From positions 2,041,435 to 2,105,434 of the forward strand of contig NW_019091355.1 of assembly GCF_001949145.1 (NCBI RefSeq): a stretch of DNA of 64,000 nucleotides, given 5' to 3'. The notes under the pieces were generated by a model that worked only from the letters and a program-made list of their open reading frames with translations, had not been told where the DNA came from and searched no databases. The position numbers were made by a program, and so were the translations under genes. Every line of letters begins with the position of its first letter. Positions within the stretch are counted from its first letter, which is position 1. Origin of the DNA: Acanthaster planci. Lineage: Eukaryota; Echinodermata; Asteroidea; Valvatida; Acanthasteridae. Of this stretch, positions 36,295 to 48,800 are shown piece after piece.

Positions 36295-38650
36295 TTATCC
36301 CCTGAAGCGATTCTTCAGGGAACGGAAGAGGCCGGCGAGTGGTCCAGTTTTCTGGGGTCTGTTCAGGCGCTCATAGTGCATGAGTGCGAGTTCCTGCAGC
36401 ACTGCATCCAAGGTAGGTCTCAGATTTGGGTCCTTGTTGATGCAGCGTTTCCCAAGGGCTTTGAGGCAAGATGCCCGGCCAGTCTCAGAGACGATGTCCA
36501 GGAAGAATTGTCCCAAACTGTAGACATCGGATTTGACGTTGTAGCGACTGGTGCCTTTAATGACCTCGGGGGCCAACTGTCCACAGTCTTTGAAGCACTT
36601 CTTTTCCTGAGTTGGGGTCAGTTGCTGTGGCGGGGGAGGGTTGTCGATACGGTAGGCGTAGCCAAGGTCGATGATTTTCCCTTCCCAGCCCCCTGATTGG
36701 TCCTCTGGATCCCGCCACACCATGACGTTGTCGGAATGCAAATCGTTGTGGGTCCAACCTGCCGCATGCATGTCTTGCAGTCCTTGGGTGACGTCAGTGG
36801 CCACTTTCAGCCAATCGAGGGACTTCATCTTGCTGGATCGCTTCCGGAACATCTTGTAGGCGCTGCAGGCGTTCTGCTTGTCGAGGTCTCCAAGGAACTC
36901 CATGGCGAAGGAGTAGCGGTCCACGATCCCCAGGAATTTGGGGAAAGCACTGCTGGAGGAGACGGCGTTCATGGCCTGCGTCTCCCTCTTGAACGCTTCC
37001 TCAGCCTTCAGTCGGTTCCCGACTTTGGTCAGACGCTTGACCGCTATCAGAGTACCGTCCGTGCAGTTCTGCATCAGGGATACCTCTCCGAAACTCCCAC
37101 TGCCGAGTTTGACTGTGGAGTAGGAATGTCCCTTCCGGGACATGACAGGGGTGAGATCAGCCTTATCGATGCGTGGCAGAGTACCAAGCGATCCAAGTTG
37201 AGTTGGGGAGGTCTGAGGCTGTTTATTACCCCGAGTACTCAGGCAAGGCTTGTGGATCATTTCGGTTTGATTTACTGGGTTATTTCTGGAGAAATAAAAA
37301 GACGAAAACGTTCATCTTGTTATATTTTCATTACACTCTAGGGTTAACCTAAGTTCTGAAAGTAGAGCAGACAAGGATTTCTTTAAAAAAAATCAACGTT
37401 GACACTTTTTTAAATCGTAAAATATGTTTTGATTGGTGAATTGGTTGTACCTTTGTGAAGACCCAGGACCAGCTGTGATTGGGGTTTGCATCTGGTCGAA
37501 CAGCTGCTGAGCTTTTTCAGCATTCTGTTTGTTTTCCTAAAAGGGAAACGAATTATAAAGAGTAAATGAAAAGAGTGACTGATAGGGAGGCTGTGCTGGG
37601 AAGACAGTCTCTTCAAAGTCAGAGTTTGAGCTTTTGCTGTCTGTGTTCACAAAATGCACTTTTTGCCTGTTGACTGTGAGATAAAACGTCCATGTTTTCT
37701 TCCATACCTCCACATGTGGACCTTGTTCTTCTTGGGTCAGGGAGATATTGGCACGGACAGCTCGTTGGATGTGATCAGTCACTCCATTCGCAACGGCTGT
37801 CTTCTCAGACCGAGACATCTTGAGCATCTCACAGGGTGTCATATTCAGCTATCAGAGGACGAAGAAAGATGCACATAGGTTGGTTTTTCTTCAAGAAAAG
37901 TTGTACAAGTCTTAGGCGCACTGGTCTTAACCGTTCAGACCCAACTTTTTTGCGCTCGACATAATTTTTGTCCCGACACAGAACTTTCCCCTGTAAATTT
38001 TAAAATTGTTTATTTCTATTTACTAAGTCTGGCAGTGGTTGTGCAGTCTTGTTGTCAGGAAGCGGGGTGGTTTCACCAGCGCTGCCCTCTCCTGCTTCCT
38101 TCATCTTCCCTGGCGGCTCAGGATCTCTGTCCTCCTGAGGCACTGTCAATGATCTTGGGAAGGTTTCGTCAGTGGACGACAGGTTGTTTCTTCCCTTTGT
38201 GGGCTGTGCGATGTCACAGCCGACATCTCTTCCCTCTGGTTGTTGATCACCTTGCCCAGATCTTTAAAAACAAGCACAAGAAAAACAAGCAGGTATGTAT
38301 TTTTGAGCACCTTATGAAATTAGTGAAGTTCTTAAATCGCTGATTCAAAAGATAATCAAAATTTCCCCAAGACATCCATTTGTCTGCCTGTCTTCCACTA
38401 CCACCTTGGATGTTTAATATTGTACTGCTCTGGGGTAGGAAAAGTACAGCAAAATGACTTGGTTTACCTCTCTGGGCATGTGATAGCTGGAGACTGACCA
38501 GAAAGGACCGGTGAGTGACCAGTTAGCTTCAATGGTCGCACCACCTTCTCGGTGATTTTAACCGAGGGACATTTCAGCGCCTGGGCGATGGCATCGTGGC
38601 GGACTGCTGCCACGGGTTGAGGAGACGCCAAACGGTAGGCGCTCAGGGAT
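36295..38650 (-). CDS. Non-RD serine/threonine protein kinase, novel N-terminal region, 5' end unresolved
   Basis: Minus-strand exons 38468-38650, 38024-38261, 37708-37848, 37451-37536, 36295-37285 (stop); all phases agree. The first listed exon enters in phase 2 with no ATG, so at least one 5' exon is missing. The kinase domain is in the last exon: glycine loop LGSGSFGEVSL, lysine in LIAVKRL, helix-C glutamate in FKRETQAM, catalytic loop HNDLHSDNVMV, metal site DLGYAY (DFG changed to DLG) and LAPEVIKGT. HRD has become HND, so the arginine that normally senses activation-loop phosphorylation is absent, and the catalytic-loop lysine is His. Catalytic Asp and Asn remain, so activity is possible. 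The roughly 200-residue N-terminal part is Pro/Ser/Glu-rich with a short helical stretch (EENKQNAEKAQQLFDQMQ). Family not recognised. Confidence 0.75.
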
Positions 38651-38699
38651 CTGAGGAGCAAAAAGTTAATTATTTAAAGCTCGGACCCTTGACATAAAT

Positions 38700-39720
38700 C
38701 ATAACTTAGTAGGCCTTTGATGTTTGAGGTACAGGTATATTTTAACACGAAGACCTATGCCTGTAGGGGTGTCCAAAAACAGGCCTCTAGAGCTCACGTG
38801 TTGGCAACCAGCAACGACAGTTGGGCTAAGCCCTGGACACTAGATTTTTGGTCACATTCGCATTAACAACATTCCAAATGATTTAACCCATACATTCATC
38901 CAACTACTTTAAACTTTGTATTAGACAAATTTCGAAACTTCTTCAGTGAAGTCGGGTAGGTTACATGTATTTGCATCGATGAAAAAGTTTCAACTTGGTA
39001 TTAATGGACGAGTTCGAATCAAAAAGGACACCGACAGAAATGACCAAACTCACCGGAATTTCTCCGAAGCATACCCTGAAGCAAATCGAAACATGGTGTT
39101 ACAAAGTTTCTCTCTCCAAAAAATCGCAAGTAGATCGCAAAACAAGACAATCTCTCGAAAGAGTCGCTCGTGAGCAAGAACACGTGTTTACACCGCAAAC
39201 TGTAAACTGGAACTGAGCCACGTTTGTTTGGTAAACATAAAAATCGTCCAGGTAACTACGCATTTCGATCTTCACCATGTTCACGCACATGAAGGTATTG
39301 TTACGCAACAGTTTCAGGTTCTTGCCTATGATAATACGAAATTGTAACGAATACACTGCGCAACATATGGTACGCGATGTTATGCATTCCGGCTTCCTGG
39401 CTAAATTATAGTAAAAATATGAAAATTACCTTTAGCTGAAAGCACGACCACCTCATTTATACCGTTCTGATCCTTTGCTTTGTAAACTGTTGTAAAAACA
39501 CAGCAAACGCCACGCAAAATTTCGCGCGTATATCGGGCGCACCACGCCAACCTTAACGCAGAACTTGATTGCGACGCGCGCCACACACTGTGGTTCGGGC
39601 GCGTCTTTAACGAGCACTACTAAAGCGCCCTCCCACAGCGCAAACATTTCCGTGTTGTGCATGCTCAGTTATTTTGCTGACATTTTACGAACAAAATAAT
39701 TCGCAGCGTCGATTCCGATC
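38700..39720. other. Likely 5' region of the non-RD kinase gene
   Basis: Coding exons stop at 38650 and a phase-2 upstream exon with an ATG should lie here. Candidate segments near 39,430-39,660 are open on the minus strand but end in the wrong phase at the donor AAAG|GTAATT (39,430). I cannot place the true first exon. Confidence 0.3.
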
Positions 39721-40834
39721 AGCCGAGTGACAACTCGGACCTTTGGCTTTAACATCAGGGAGAAGGTTGTTATTCACGAGTCAGCGAATCTAATTGGTTG
39801 CTTCCGTACCGTGACGTATCCTGCCTGTTTATGCTGATTGGTTCAATGTTTCATCCACAACGCCGCCATCCGCATGCACGATGTTGCCAATACGGATGGA
39901 CCCCAGTAGGCGTTTGATAAAGGATTTGACGAGAAACACTCACGTTATTGTACAGAAATAAAATTATTTTCATTCCGTCTATAAGAAATCACAAAAATAA
40001 CATCCATAAAATCGTCTACTCATTAATTTAAACATGGCCTACACAATAAAAAAACTAATTCAAACTAATATTTTGTCTAAGCAAACAGCCAGAACAAGTA
40101 ACTTAAACTGTGTGACCTTAAAACTAGTTGTTCTGTGTTTAATATTTGTATTGAATAGGAAATATGTGGCATGCACTACATATTAAGTGAAATCAGACTT
40201 TCATGCAATCCAAATCCAAATTTATGACTAAATTATAAGACAATAAAGATATACATGTACTATCAGCATATACAAACAATTAAAACAGTTGAAGTATTTC
40301 AAATACAGGTCTACAGCATGCGGGAACATTGGGGTTGACACAATAGGCAACTTTCCCCAAATGTTTACCGGTTTTCGTCAAGATTCATAATGAATTACAA
40401 CTTAAGCCTGCTTGATGTGAGCTACTGATTCATAAATAATCGACTATTTTATGTTAATCACACAGGCTCAACACATTATTTTTAACTTTAAAGAAAAACC
40501 ACACGGCAGGAGTTTACACTTCTTAAAAACAGATTTCCACAACTGTAATCCTTTGAAGACGGCCAGAAATCACTCTGAGTTACACCTACAGGTAGATGCA
40601 CGTGAAGAGAATGTGTCAAAACTCGGCCTGTTAACTGTCTCTATCTCTTGAGGTACACGTACCTGACGTGTCCACTTGTCTTCCAGTCTTAAATAATATA
40701 AAACACATGCAGTGACGTGAATGGAAGCGTTTACCACGTTTTTCCCATTATCTCCAGAACTTATCTAACATGACATTTAGGTGTATTAGATTGTAACAGT
40801 GATGCTCGTGTGTCACCGTTAAGTACGCTGAATC

Positions 40835-41080
40835 AAGCCTGTTTATATATGTTATTATATATGTTATTAGCCCCGATGAACACATCCACTTCATCGAGTG
40901 AAACCCCTGGTAGTTGCACAAGGCTGAAGGTGCCAGCATCAAGATGATGTGGTCTTGATTCAAGAATGTGTTTTCCAGTTGATCTCAGCTCTTTGATAGG
41001 ATGTACGACTATGTTCTTGAAAATGGACCCTATGATGAGGGTTCCTGTTATTTTCACTGAGCAGAAAGTTTGTCGAAGGT
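40835..41080 (-). mobile_element. Possible retroelement remnant
   Basis: An open minus-strand frame runs across this stretch and ends in QLPGVSLDEVDVFIGAN before a stop. This resembles the LPGV...VDvLIG pattern of retropepsin-like regions in Pao/BEL-type elements. It is short, has no partner domains nearby, and the match is from memory of a motif, so confidence is low. Confidence 0.25.
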
Positions 41081-41140
41081 CTTCAACTCAAAAGTGGCCC
41101 TGGCTAGTTGTGACTCATTTCGTTAGGTTGAATCACAATA

Positions 41141-41307
41141 GGGGTGTTTCACAATAGCGTGCCTCCAAGAGTTTACAACGCGTTGGCCAATCACAATGCG
41201 CGAAATTTGTCGACCCAATCCGCGTTTGGAAAGGGTCGACGGATTTCGCACACTGTGATTGGCCAATGCGTTGCAAACTTTTGGAGGCGCACTACTGTGA
41301 ACTGCCC
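41141..41307. mobile_element. MITE-like foldback element, family 2
   Basis: Nearly the whole 167 bases fold on themselves. The left arm GGGGTGTTTCACAATAGCGT... mirrors the right arm ...ACTACTGTGAACTGCCC, and inner blocks TTGGCCAATCACAATG and CTGTGATTGGCCAATG pair, with about 16 unpaired bases in the centre. Non-coding. A target duplication is unclear (ATA or TA). Confidence 0.8.
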
Positions 41308-42070
41308 ATATTGAAGAAACCTTGTGACGAAAAAAAAACAGCAAAGGTACACCACCCCTACATCGCATCACTGCATGCAACAACTGGTTTGATACACCAG
41401 GATATCGCCTGAAGACTGCAGAGTTTCTTCAGTACATGGCCCATCTATACTTCCAGAAATTTCAAGAGATTCCCAGAAATAATGCCCTCTTCATTCTACC
41501 TTAAAGGCGCCACACAAACGCCTCTCACAATTCTCCTCTTCATTTTTACAACGAAGCATGTGAGGAGCTTACTTTGATGCTTCGTTTGTAGACACTGTCA
41601 ACTACTCTTTGTTGCTTCATTCTGAAACTTTGAAACACTCAAATTTAAACACTTCTTTTGAAAACTAGAAATAAGACCAGCTGTTTGCAGAACAGTTTGC
41701 CTTCAGAGGTTTCTCTGTACACAACGTGTAACATGCCCAACTATAACATTTATATACACTCTAATGACACATATCAAATACTCTATGAAATAAATACTTA
41801 TAGCAATACTGTTTTTCGATCAAAAATAGTCCATTCATTTTTGTAGCACTTCACTTTTTTGTGCTGCATTGTAATATACCACTGACGTTGCCACCTTTAA
41901 TGGGATTTCGCACATCCCCCGCTATTCTGTAGAGAAAATGAAAACTTCAATGCCATCTGAGGAGACGTGTGTGTGTGCATACATGTACAATGCCATGCCC
42001 CCATTGCAACTGGTGTGTAACATACCCTTTGATTTTTGCAGTTGCAACAGCTCCGAGACAGTGTTGTAGT

Positions 42071-42571
42071 NNNNNNNNNNNNNNNNNNNNNNNNNNNNNN
42101 NNNNNNNNNNNNNNNNNNNNNNNNNNNNNNNNNNNNNNNNNNNNNNNNNNNNNNNNNNNNNNNNNNNNNNNNNNNNNNNNNNNNNNNNNNNNNNNNNNNN
42201 NNNNNNNNNNNNNNNNNNNNNNNNNNNNNNNNNNNNNNNNNNNNNNNNNNNNNNNNNNNNNNNNNNNNNNNNNNNNNNNNNNNNNNNNNNNNNNNNNNNN
42301 NNNNNNNNNNNNNNNNNNNNNNNNNNNNNNNNNNNNNNNNNNNNNNNNNNNNNNNNNNNNNNNNNNNNNNNNNNNNNNNNNNNNNNNNNNNNNNNNNNNN
42401 NNNNNNNNNNNNNNNNNNNNNNNNNNNNNNNNNNNNNNNNNNNNNNNNNNNNNNNNNNNNNNNNNNNNNNNNNNNNNNNNNNNNNNNNNNNNNNNNNNNN
42501 NNNNNNNNNNNNNNNNNNNNNNNNNNNNNNNNNNNNNNNNNNNNNNNNNNNNNNNNNNNNNNNNNNNNNNN
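42071..42571. other. Assembly gap (N run)
   Basis: 501 consecutive N. Apparent open frames crossing it are artefacts. True content and length are unknown. Confidence 0.99.
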
Positions 42572-43214
42572 GTAACAGGGTGAACAATGACAAAGGAATG
42601 CTTTTGTTGCACTTCATTTGAATAGCTTGTGACTTCAATTCAGACCGGAGGTCTTGTGTTGATCTTGGGCTGGTCAGGTCTTGTGGAGGTCTCGACTACA
42701 AATACTGCTCTGAGATATACTACGCGGGAGATGAAGTCACATTCTGTATTACATTGCATCATGTCCACTCCCAATGGAAAGGAGGAAGATTTATCATTGT
42801 GCAATCAACCCAACAGCTGAAAAGACATTGAGTAGGAACACTAGGATCCTTGGTTGCAGGTGTGCATCTTGGGTTTTGACAAAAACGAGGACATTCCACT
42901 CCTTACAAGACTTTGTACAGTGTTCTTTAATTGTCAATGCCATGAGTGTGAAGTGAAAAACGAGGAAATCAGCTGATCAGAGGAAAAGTCACATGACTGT
43001 TGGTTGGGAGAGGACCCCACATTGGAAAACCATGTACAATGTACAGATTTGATGGGAAACCTCGGCATAAAGTTGAAGTAAGAACACTTCTGTTCAAGAT
43101 CTTAAACTCCAGCAGAAATTGGTGCACGTGCCCAGAACGTCCCATGCGGGCATAAAATGTGCAGTGTGCGGCCAATAAGTCCCAAGCAAAGGGATACCAC
43201 TGATATGTAAACAT

Positions 43215-43476
43215 GGGTCATTCCATGAGGTTGGGGCACAATTTGTGAGAGTGTCCATTGTTACACGGGTTCCTTAAAAATGAACAGCTATTTCCCTCCA
43301 CAGGTGCATGTGGATTCCCAATTGACATTGTTATACATCTTGAAAGGCTGAATACAGAGGTGTGTGCTATTTTTACAGGGTAAATGACCTACTCTACAGG
43401 TCATGACAGGTGGTAAAAGTTACCCATGTAACAAGGACTCCGTCACAAATTGTGCCCCAACCTCACGGAATGACCC
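43215..43476. mobile_element. MITE-like foldback element, family 3
   Basis: Terminal inverted repeats of about 34 bases with one mismatch: GGGTCATTCCATGAGGTTGG at the left against the complement of CCTCACGGAATGACCC at the right. The complementarity continues inward through the GTTACA-type blocks. The element is flanked on both sides by ACAT, a possible 4-base target-site duplication. 262 bases, non-coding. Confidence 0.85.
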
Positions 43477-44406
43477 ACATAAGCCCTCTCCTGTTCCAGA
43501 CTGAATGGAAAGGACAGAAGGAGGTCCTCGAACGGAGATGTTTGCACTTTTGCATAATTTGCATACGTGCTAGTGGGACTAGTGCTAATGCAGGCAAGCA
43601 GTTATGACAAGTGCATGTACAGAGGCGAGTTTATCCATCCAATGCAATTGACAATCGACAATTTCAGGACCCCCTCTCTACCTGACATCGGTATAAGTGT
43701 CCCTGCTGATTTCAAACACTGATTAGCATGATTCCTTTCCCCTTTTGAGATCAGATAATGCCTTTAGTTACTACATGTAGGAATATCATTCGCAAGAAAG
43801 GAAAACCCACATAATCTAACCCGATTAGACGCCATAACTGCGGTTGCATCGCACTCACATGCACATTCTTTAGCTTGATGCGCGCGTGCATTTGGCAAAT
43901 CACGACACCCTGTTGGTCAAAGAGGCATATAATGCGCGCGTAACACCTGTCCACGAGCGTTGCGCCACCGCAGTAATGGATTCTAATTCTGGTGGTCCAA
44001 TTACACTATATGCACAAATACAAAGACTGAAAAGTAATAGAATCACTGTTTCAATTCTATGGACCTCGTGAGCAGACCATGAGGGGCGCATATTACATAT
44101 ACAGGTACTTGCACATCTACATTAACTCAGTATTCTCGACCCAAACTTAAAATTGCATATGATCGCACCTTTTGGTTGATTCTCTGCTGATGCTTAAGCA
44201 ACACTTGTAATTTAAAAGCTACACCACATAGCAGACTCTCATTTCTCTTGCTTAGCATGTTTGTTTGCCGAACAACAGCGATACTATGACGCTGCATTTA
44301 TCAACAACGACACTGTGACGTTGGGTCCCTGATACCCTCTCGGGTCATTTCTGGTACACGTATCTAAATCAGAAGAGGTTTTAGATATCACACAACACAC
44401 ATACAT

Positions 44407-44651
44407 GGGCCAATTTCATAGAGCTGCTTAAGCACAAAATTTGCTTAAGCTTGAAAAAACTTGCTTAAGAAAACAAAGGGTTACCAGCTCAAACTCTACC
44501 TGATTGTCATGCTAACCAAAAGACAGCTAAATATGATCCCTGAACAATATACACCACATGGAGTTGTGGCAGGTTACCTGATTTATCAAGCAAGGTTTTC
44601 TCGCGCTCAATAAGCAAATTTCGTGCTTAAGCAGCTCTATGAAATTAACCC
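44407..44651. mobile_element. MITE-like foldback element, family 1 copy c
   Basis: Begins GGGCCAATTTCATAGAGCTG and ends CAGCTCTATGAAATTAACCC, with internal GCTTAAGC repeats as in copies a and b. 245 bases, no coding potential. A worn fragment with the same internal motif (CAAGCAAGGTGTTTTCACGC) is also present at about 3,280. Confidence 0.8.
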
Positions 44652-45846
44652 ATATGAACACTACATGTTATCACTCATACTTCAAAATCTACAGCTACAG
44701 TGCAACTAATTCACACTTTGTGTAATTAATACAATCAATGCCTCCTCTTTGTATAATGCGAACGATTTAGAGTATTTACAATTTCTATGTACACTGGAGG
44801 TAAAAAGTTAAAAAATTCAAAAAATATTTCTGTACATACATAAAGACACTCTGAATCAGCTATGAGAGGGGTATTTGTCTGAGAATTCTGTAACAAAGTG
44901 TAACGGAGAAATCACTGTTCATTATTAACTTTCATGGGTGTAGAATGGTACGGTATGTCTTGTCTACACCACTTCACGGGGTCAGTGACTTGCAAGTATG
45001 GTACAAAACTTGTCAGTAGGTCTGTTCATTGTAAACGTCAGGTGTAATACCAGTCAAGAATATCTGAATATATTGGTAGGTTGTTAATCTGTTTCGCAGA
45101 CAGTTTGAAAGTAGTAATATCCTTACTATGTCAAACGTCAAAGTCAAATGCAGAATATAAAAACTCCGAATGGCCAATAGGATTTAATTGCATGGTATGG
45201 TGCTTGAATACATTGTGAGTGTTACTGTTGCTATATCTCTGGTTCTAAGTGGCCAATTCAGGTGGTCAATCCTTGAATCAACAGTTCAGCCAGAGTTTAT
45301 CTCAGCCTCAAATTTGAAAACCTGAAAAATGACCTCTCTGCTTTCACAAGAGGGTTGTGACGACTTTCAGATGCTGAAACCAACTTGCCAGGCATCTTTT
45401 GCTAGCACATATCCTCCCAGAACCCTCCGTAATTTCCCACTTTGAAGGACGCCCATGACAAATCCTGCACACTTCACTGTCTGCAATGAATCTTACCAAA
45501 TCCTAAAATACCTTGCGCAGTTTGAGGCCAGGGATTGCCGCGGGTTTGGGTAAATCTAGGCTTATGCCTTTTTTTTGGGTGGGGAGGGAGGATGTGGTCT
45601 CACTTTTCACATTGCTTTTTGGAAAAAATTGAATCTGTGGGCACTTTCAGACCTTACGGCTATCAACACCAAACAGTTCTTGTCAAAATGAAGAGCTTTA
45701 TACAGAAAACTTTGATTTGATGCTATTTGGGGAAGAAAAGTGGTTGCAACGTACCAAGGTCAACATTTGGTCTTTTGTCTCTTCATATGTTTACACAGGA
45801 CTAAACATGCTCCAGCTTTTGGTACATTACATCTTTCTGAGTCAAC

Positions 45847-48800
45847 TCACCTAAAGTCAACTTTTTCGGAGCAAGGTAAGACAGCTTCGTCTTTTTCAGC
45901 ACGGAATGCCGAATTTTCCAGCAACAACAACGAATTGTGAATGGCCGGGGAAATGTCCTGACTGCGCTGTGAGTCCTTCACAGGTGGCAGCTCAGAATTT
46001 TCGGCTGTTGGCAGCTTCTCATCTCGTAGAAAGTGACTGGTGTTGCGGCCGTGTGTCGCATCTATCCCACAGTGCACCGCAGCGCCCTCTGATTTCGGCA
46101 GAGCTTCCCCCTGCAGGAGGTCGTCCATCAAGACATTGCTGGTGGACGGCGTTTCGCTGTGGTCGACAAAGTCCGCGAGATGGGAAGCACTGTCATCGTC
46201 ACCGCTGTGTCGATTCTCTGGATGTCCAGGGCTGTGCCTGTCACTGTCTGGGCCATCGGTATAGACAGTGTGGGGGCTTGCTGGTTTGGATGGGGGAAAG
46301 ACTTCAGCGCCGTGGAAGATGTAGCGATTTGGAGGTACAAAGAGATAGGAGGATGCTGTGTTCACAAAAAAAAACACAACAAGAAATTCATAAAACTTGA
46401 CAAAAAACTAGCATGCTTGTGTGAGACGATGACTTCATACAAACCTAAAGGGTATCTCTCCTGATTGGGCACACCCCGTATATTCGTTCTCTGGAGTTTC
46501 CACGCATTCTTGTTTCAGCAAGCTAAGTCACTTTTACCCTTTCTTGGAAATTGACATGGTAGTTTCCCGCAGGAAGAAACTCACCTTCTAGATACAAGGC
46601 AATGCTGCTTCGCCGCTTTCTTCTGGAACGGGCTTCACTAGGAGTTGTCTCATCTTTTGTCTTTAAGATGGCAGTGACATCTTGTGACCTGCTTGCATCG
46701 CCGGGCATCTCGCGACCACTAGCTTTGCCGCTATTTTCAGCCTCCTGACTCAAAGCCTCATTGGTCTCACTGATTTCACTCTGCCCACTTTCTGCGAGGA
46801 CAATGTTATCTGCTGACTGAACACTGGCTTCAGTGTCCTGAGTCCTGCTTCCATCCTCATATACCGTGCTGGAAATGTCAGAGTTTTGAGCACCATTGCT
46901 TTCTTGGGCTTTGTCCCGACAATCCTGGTCTCGAAGAAGCTTGGAGTTGGGCTCCCTAGGAGGGTGCAGCTGATCAGTCGTTTCTCTAAATTTTTGGGAC
47001 AGTCTCTTTTCCTGTTGGGATCCGGCCATTTCACTTGTACAAGTATCAAGACGCCCATTGCCTGAAGTAGATATGTTGGTTTCTGCTGCTGCTTTGCCTG
47101 TCAGTCCTACGTTATTGGACTCCGGAGTTTCTGGAAGCCCCAGTGGGCCTGGAACAACTTTCTCTGGAGCACTAGAGTTCATAGTCTCTCCAGCCTTAGA
47201 CTTGTCTCCAACTTCTTGAAACACATCCTGCTCCTCATTTAAATGGTGATCCTCCTCTTGCCGTCGTTCAGATCCGCTGATCCAGCTGGTGCTGTCGGCA
47301 ACTTCAAATCCTCTCTCGAGCTTTTCTGCAGTCACTGCCATTTCAGCCTCGTCGTCTGCAGAGTTGCAGCTGTCCTCGTCAGGCACGACAGGCATTTCTG
47401 ACGTCTCCACCAAGGATTTGCCGTCGCAGATCTGATCCCAGCTCTCACCCAGTCGACGACAGATCTCGTTGACGATCACGTCACCGTCACCCAGCAGCTC
47501 GATGTCAAAGTTCATGTGGTTCAGTGGCTCCCTGTTAATAAGAATCTGGGGCACGTGACCAGGTATGGTATCTGAGAGCAAGGAAGTATAAAAGAAAAAG
47601 TGCATCAGCATCATAGGATCATAACTTTTGACCATTAATGAGCTCATTTGCACAGGCATTAGCTCAAATGTTCCCAGGCCATTAAAAATCCACCGATGTT
47701 TTCTAGGATTTTGCAGGATTCTTGTCGAATCATAAGTATGGGACAACAATGGATATTCCAGGACGGTTCCATCAAAAACAAATTTGGAGTCAAATGAACA
47801 ACTCCAGATCTTACTAGGGATGGTAGCAACCGGCTGCACTTTAAGTGACGACCCAATGACAATGAGTAGATCCACTTGTTCCTTGTCCTCCTCCAAACAG
47901 TGGTAGAAGTCCTTGGGTAGCCCCTCCCCAAAGAAGACGATGTCAGGCTTCATGACAGCGAGCACCTCCGGGTCCTGGGGACAGCGCGGGCAGAGGGGTA
48001 CCGTCTGGTTGAAGATGTCGGCTCGGATGGCCTCGGCATCGACCTGGTAGTTGCAGTTGGTACAGCGGGCGGTGGCAAAGGAGCCTGTGTGGAATACCAG
48101 CAGTTTTATTGTCAGCAGAACTGAGTGAACCCTCGGTCAGCTTCACCCTCCAAAATAAGCCATGGTGGAGCTGGCCGGCCATGGCTGAGATAACACTTGT
48201 GCCAACGGAAGCCGCTAACTCGAGGCTACAGACATCTATCATGGGGCAGCCATCTTGCCATTATAAATAACAAATATAACCCAACTGAGGCTGAAAGGGA
48301 AAATATTCTGTATCTTTTTATCAATTTGTGAAGTTGTATTACTATCACCAATGGGTCTACAGGGAACAAGACAAACATGGCAGCATTATGATAACGGCCT
48401 ATGAGCCCCGAGCTGGACCAAAAGAGGGCACTATTTTCCATGCAGACGAGGTTCCTTTGGTGGGAACTGCACTTTGCTGGTTTACGAACAACTGTGAATT
48501 GCAACTGTGTTACGGTTGCGTTACTACCAACAATATGAACATTCCCCACCAACCTGGCTCTTTCCAACCAAAGAGGGAGTGCTCAAGGCAGATAGCCAAT
48601 TAAATAGACTTGTGCATTGTCTCGAGCTGCAGCCAAGATATTCCAAAAGGGCTAGTCTTCAGCACTGGACAATTCAATGGGATGTCTGACAACAAGGGGT
48701 GAAGAGTGAATGGGTGGGAATAGGTTGACAATATGGGGCTCCATCAATGGTGATCTGCAATGCTGATCAATGCCAATGTGACAGTGCCAAACGGACAATG

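Larger units (their letters stand above)
39720..45840. other. Repeat-rich intergenic region with assembly gap
   Basis: No host gene identified between the kinase and SIRT1. It holds two distinct foldback elements (41,141 and 43,215), a third from family 1 (44,407), a possible retroelement scrap (about 40,835-41,080) and the 501-base N run. Other open frames are short and unlike known proteins. Confidence 0.5.

Noticed and set aside
36376-37341. Long plus-strand frames opposite the kinase exon
   Set aside because: Antisense of a GC-rich coding exon; no domain and no splice logic.
41922-42638. Open frames of 180-240 codons around 42 kb
   Set aside because: They consist almost wholly of N and have no meaning.
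45906-46464. Plus-strand frames opposite SIRT1 exon 8
   Set aside because: Shadows; the minus strand encodes the conserved ESA segment.
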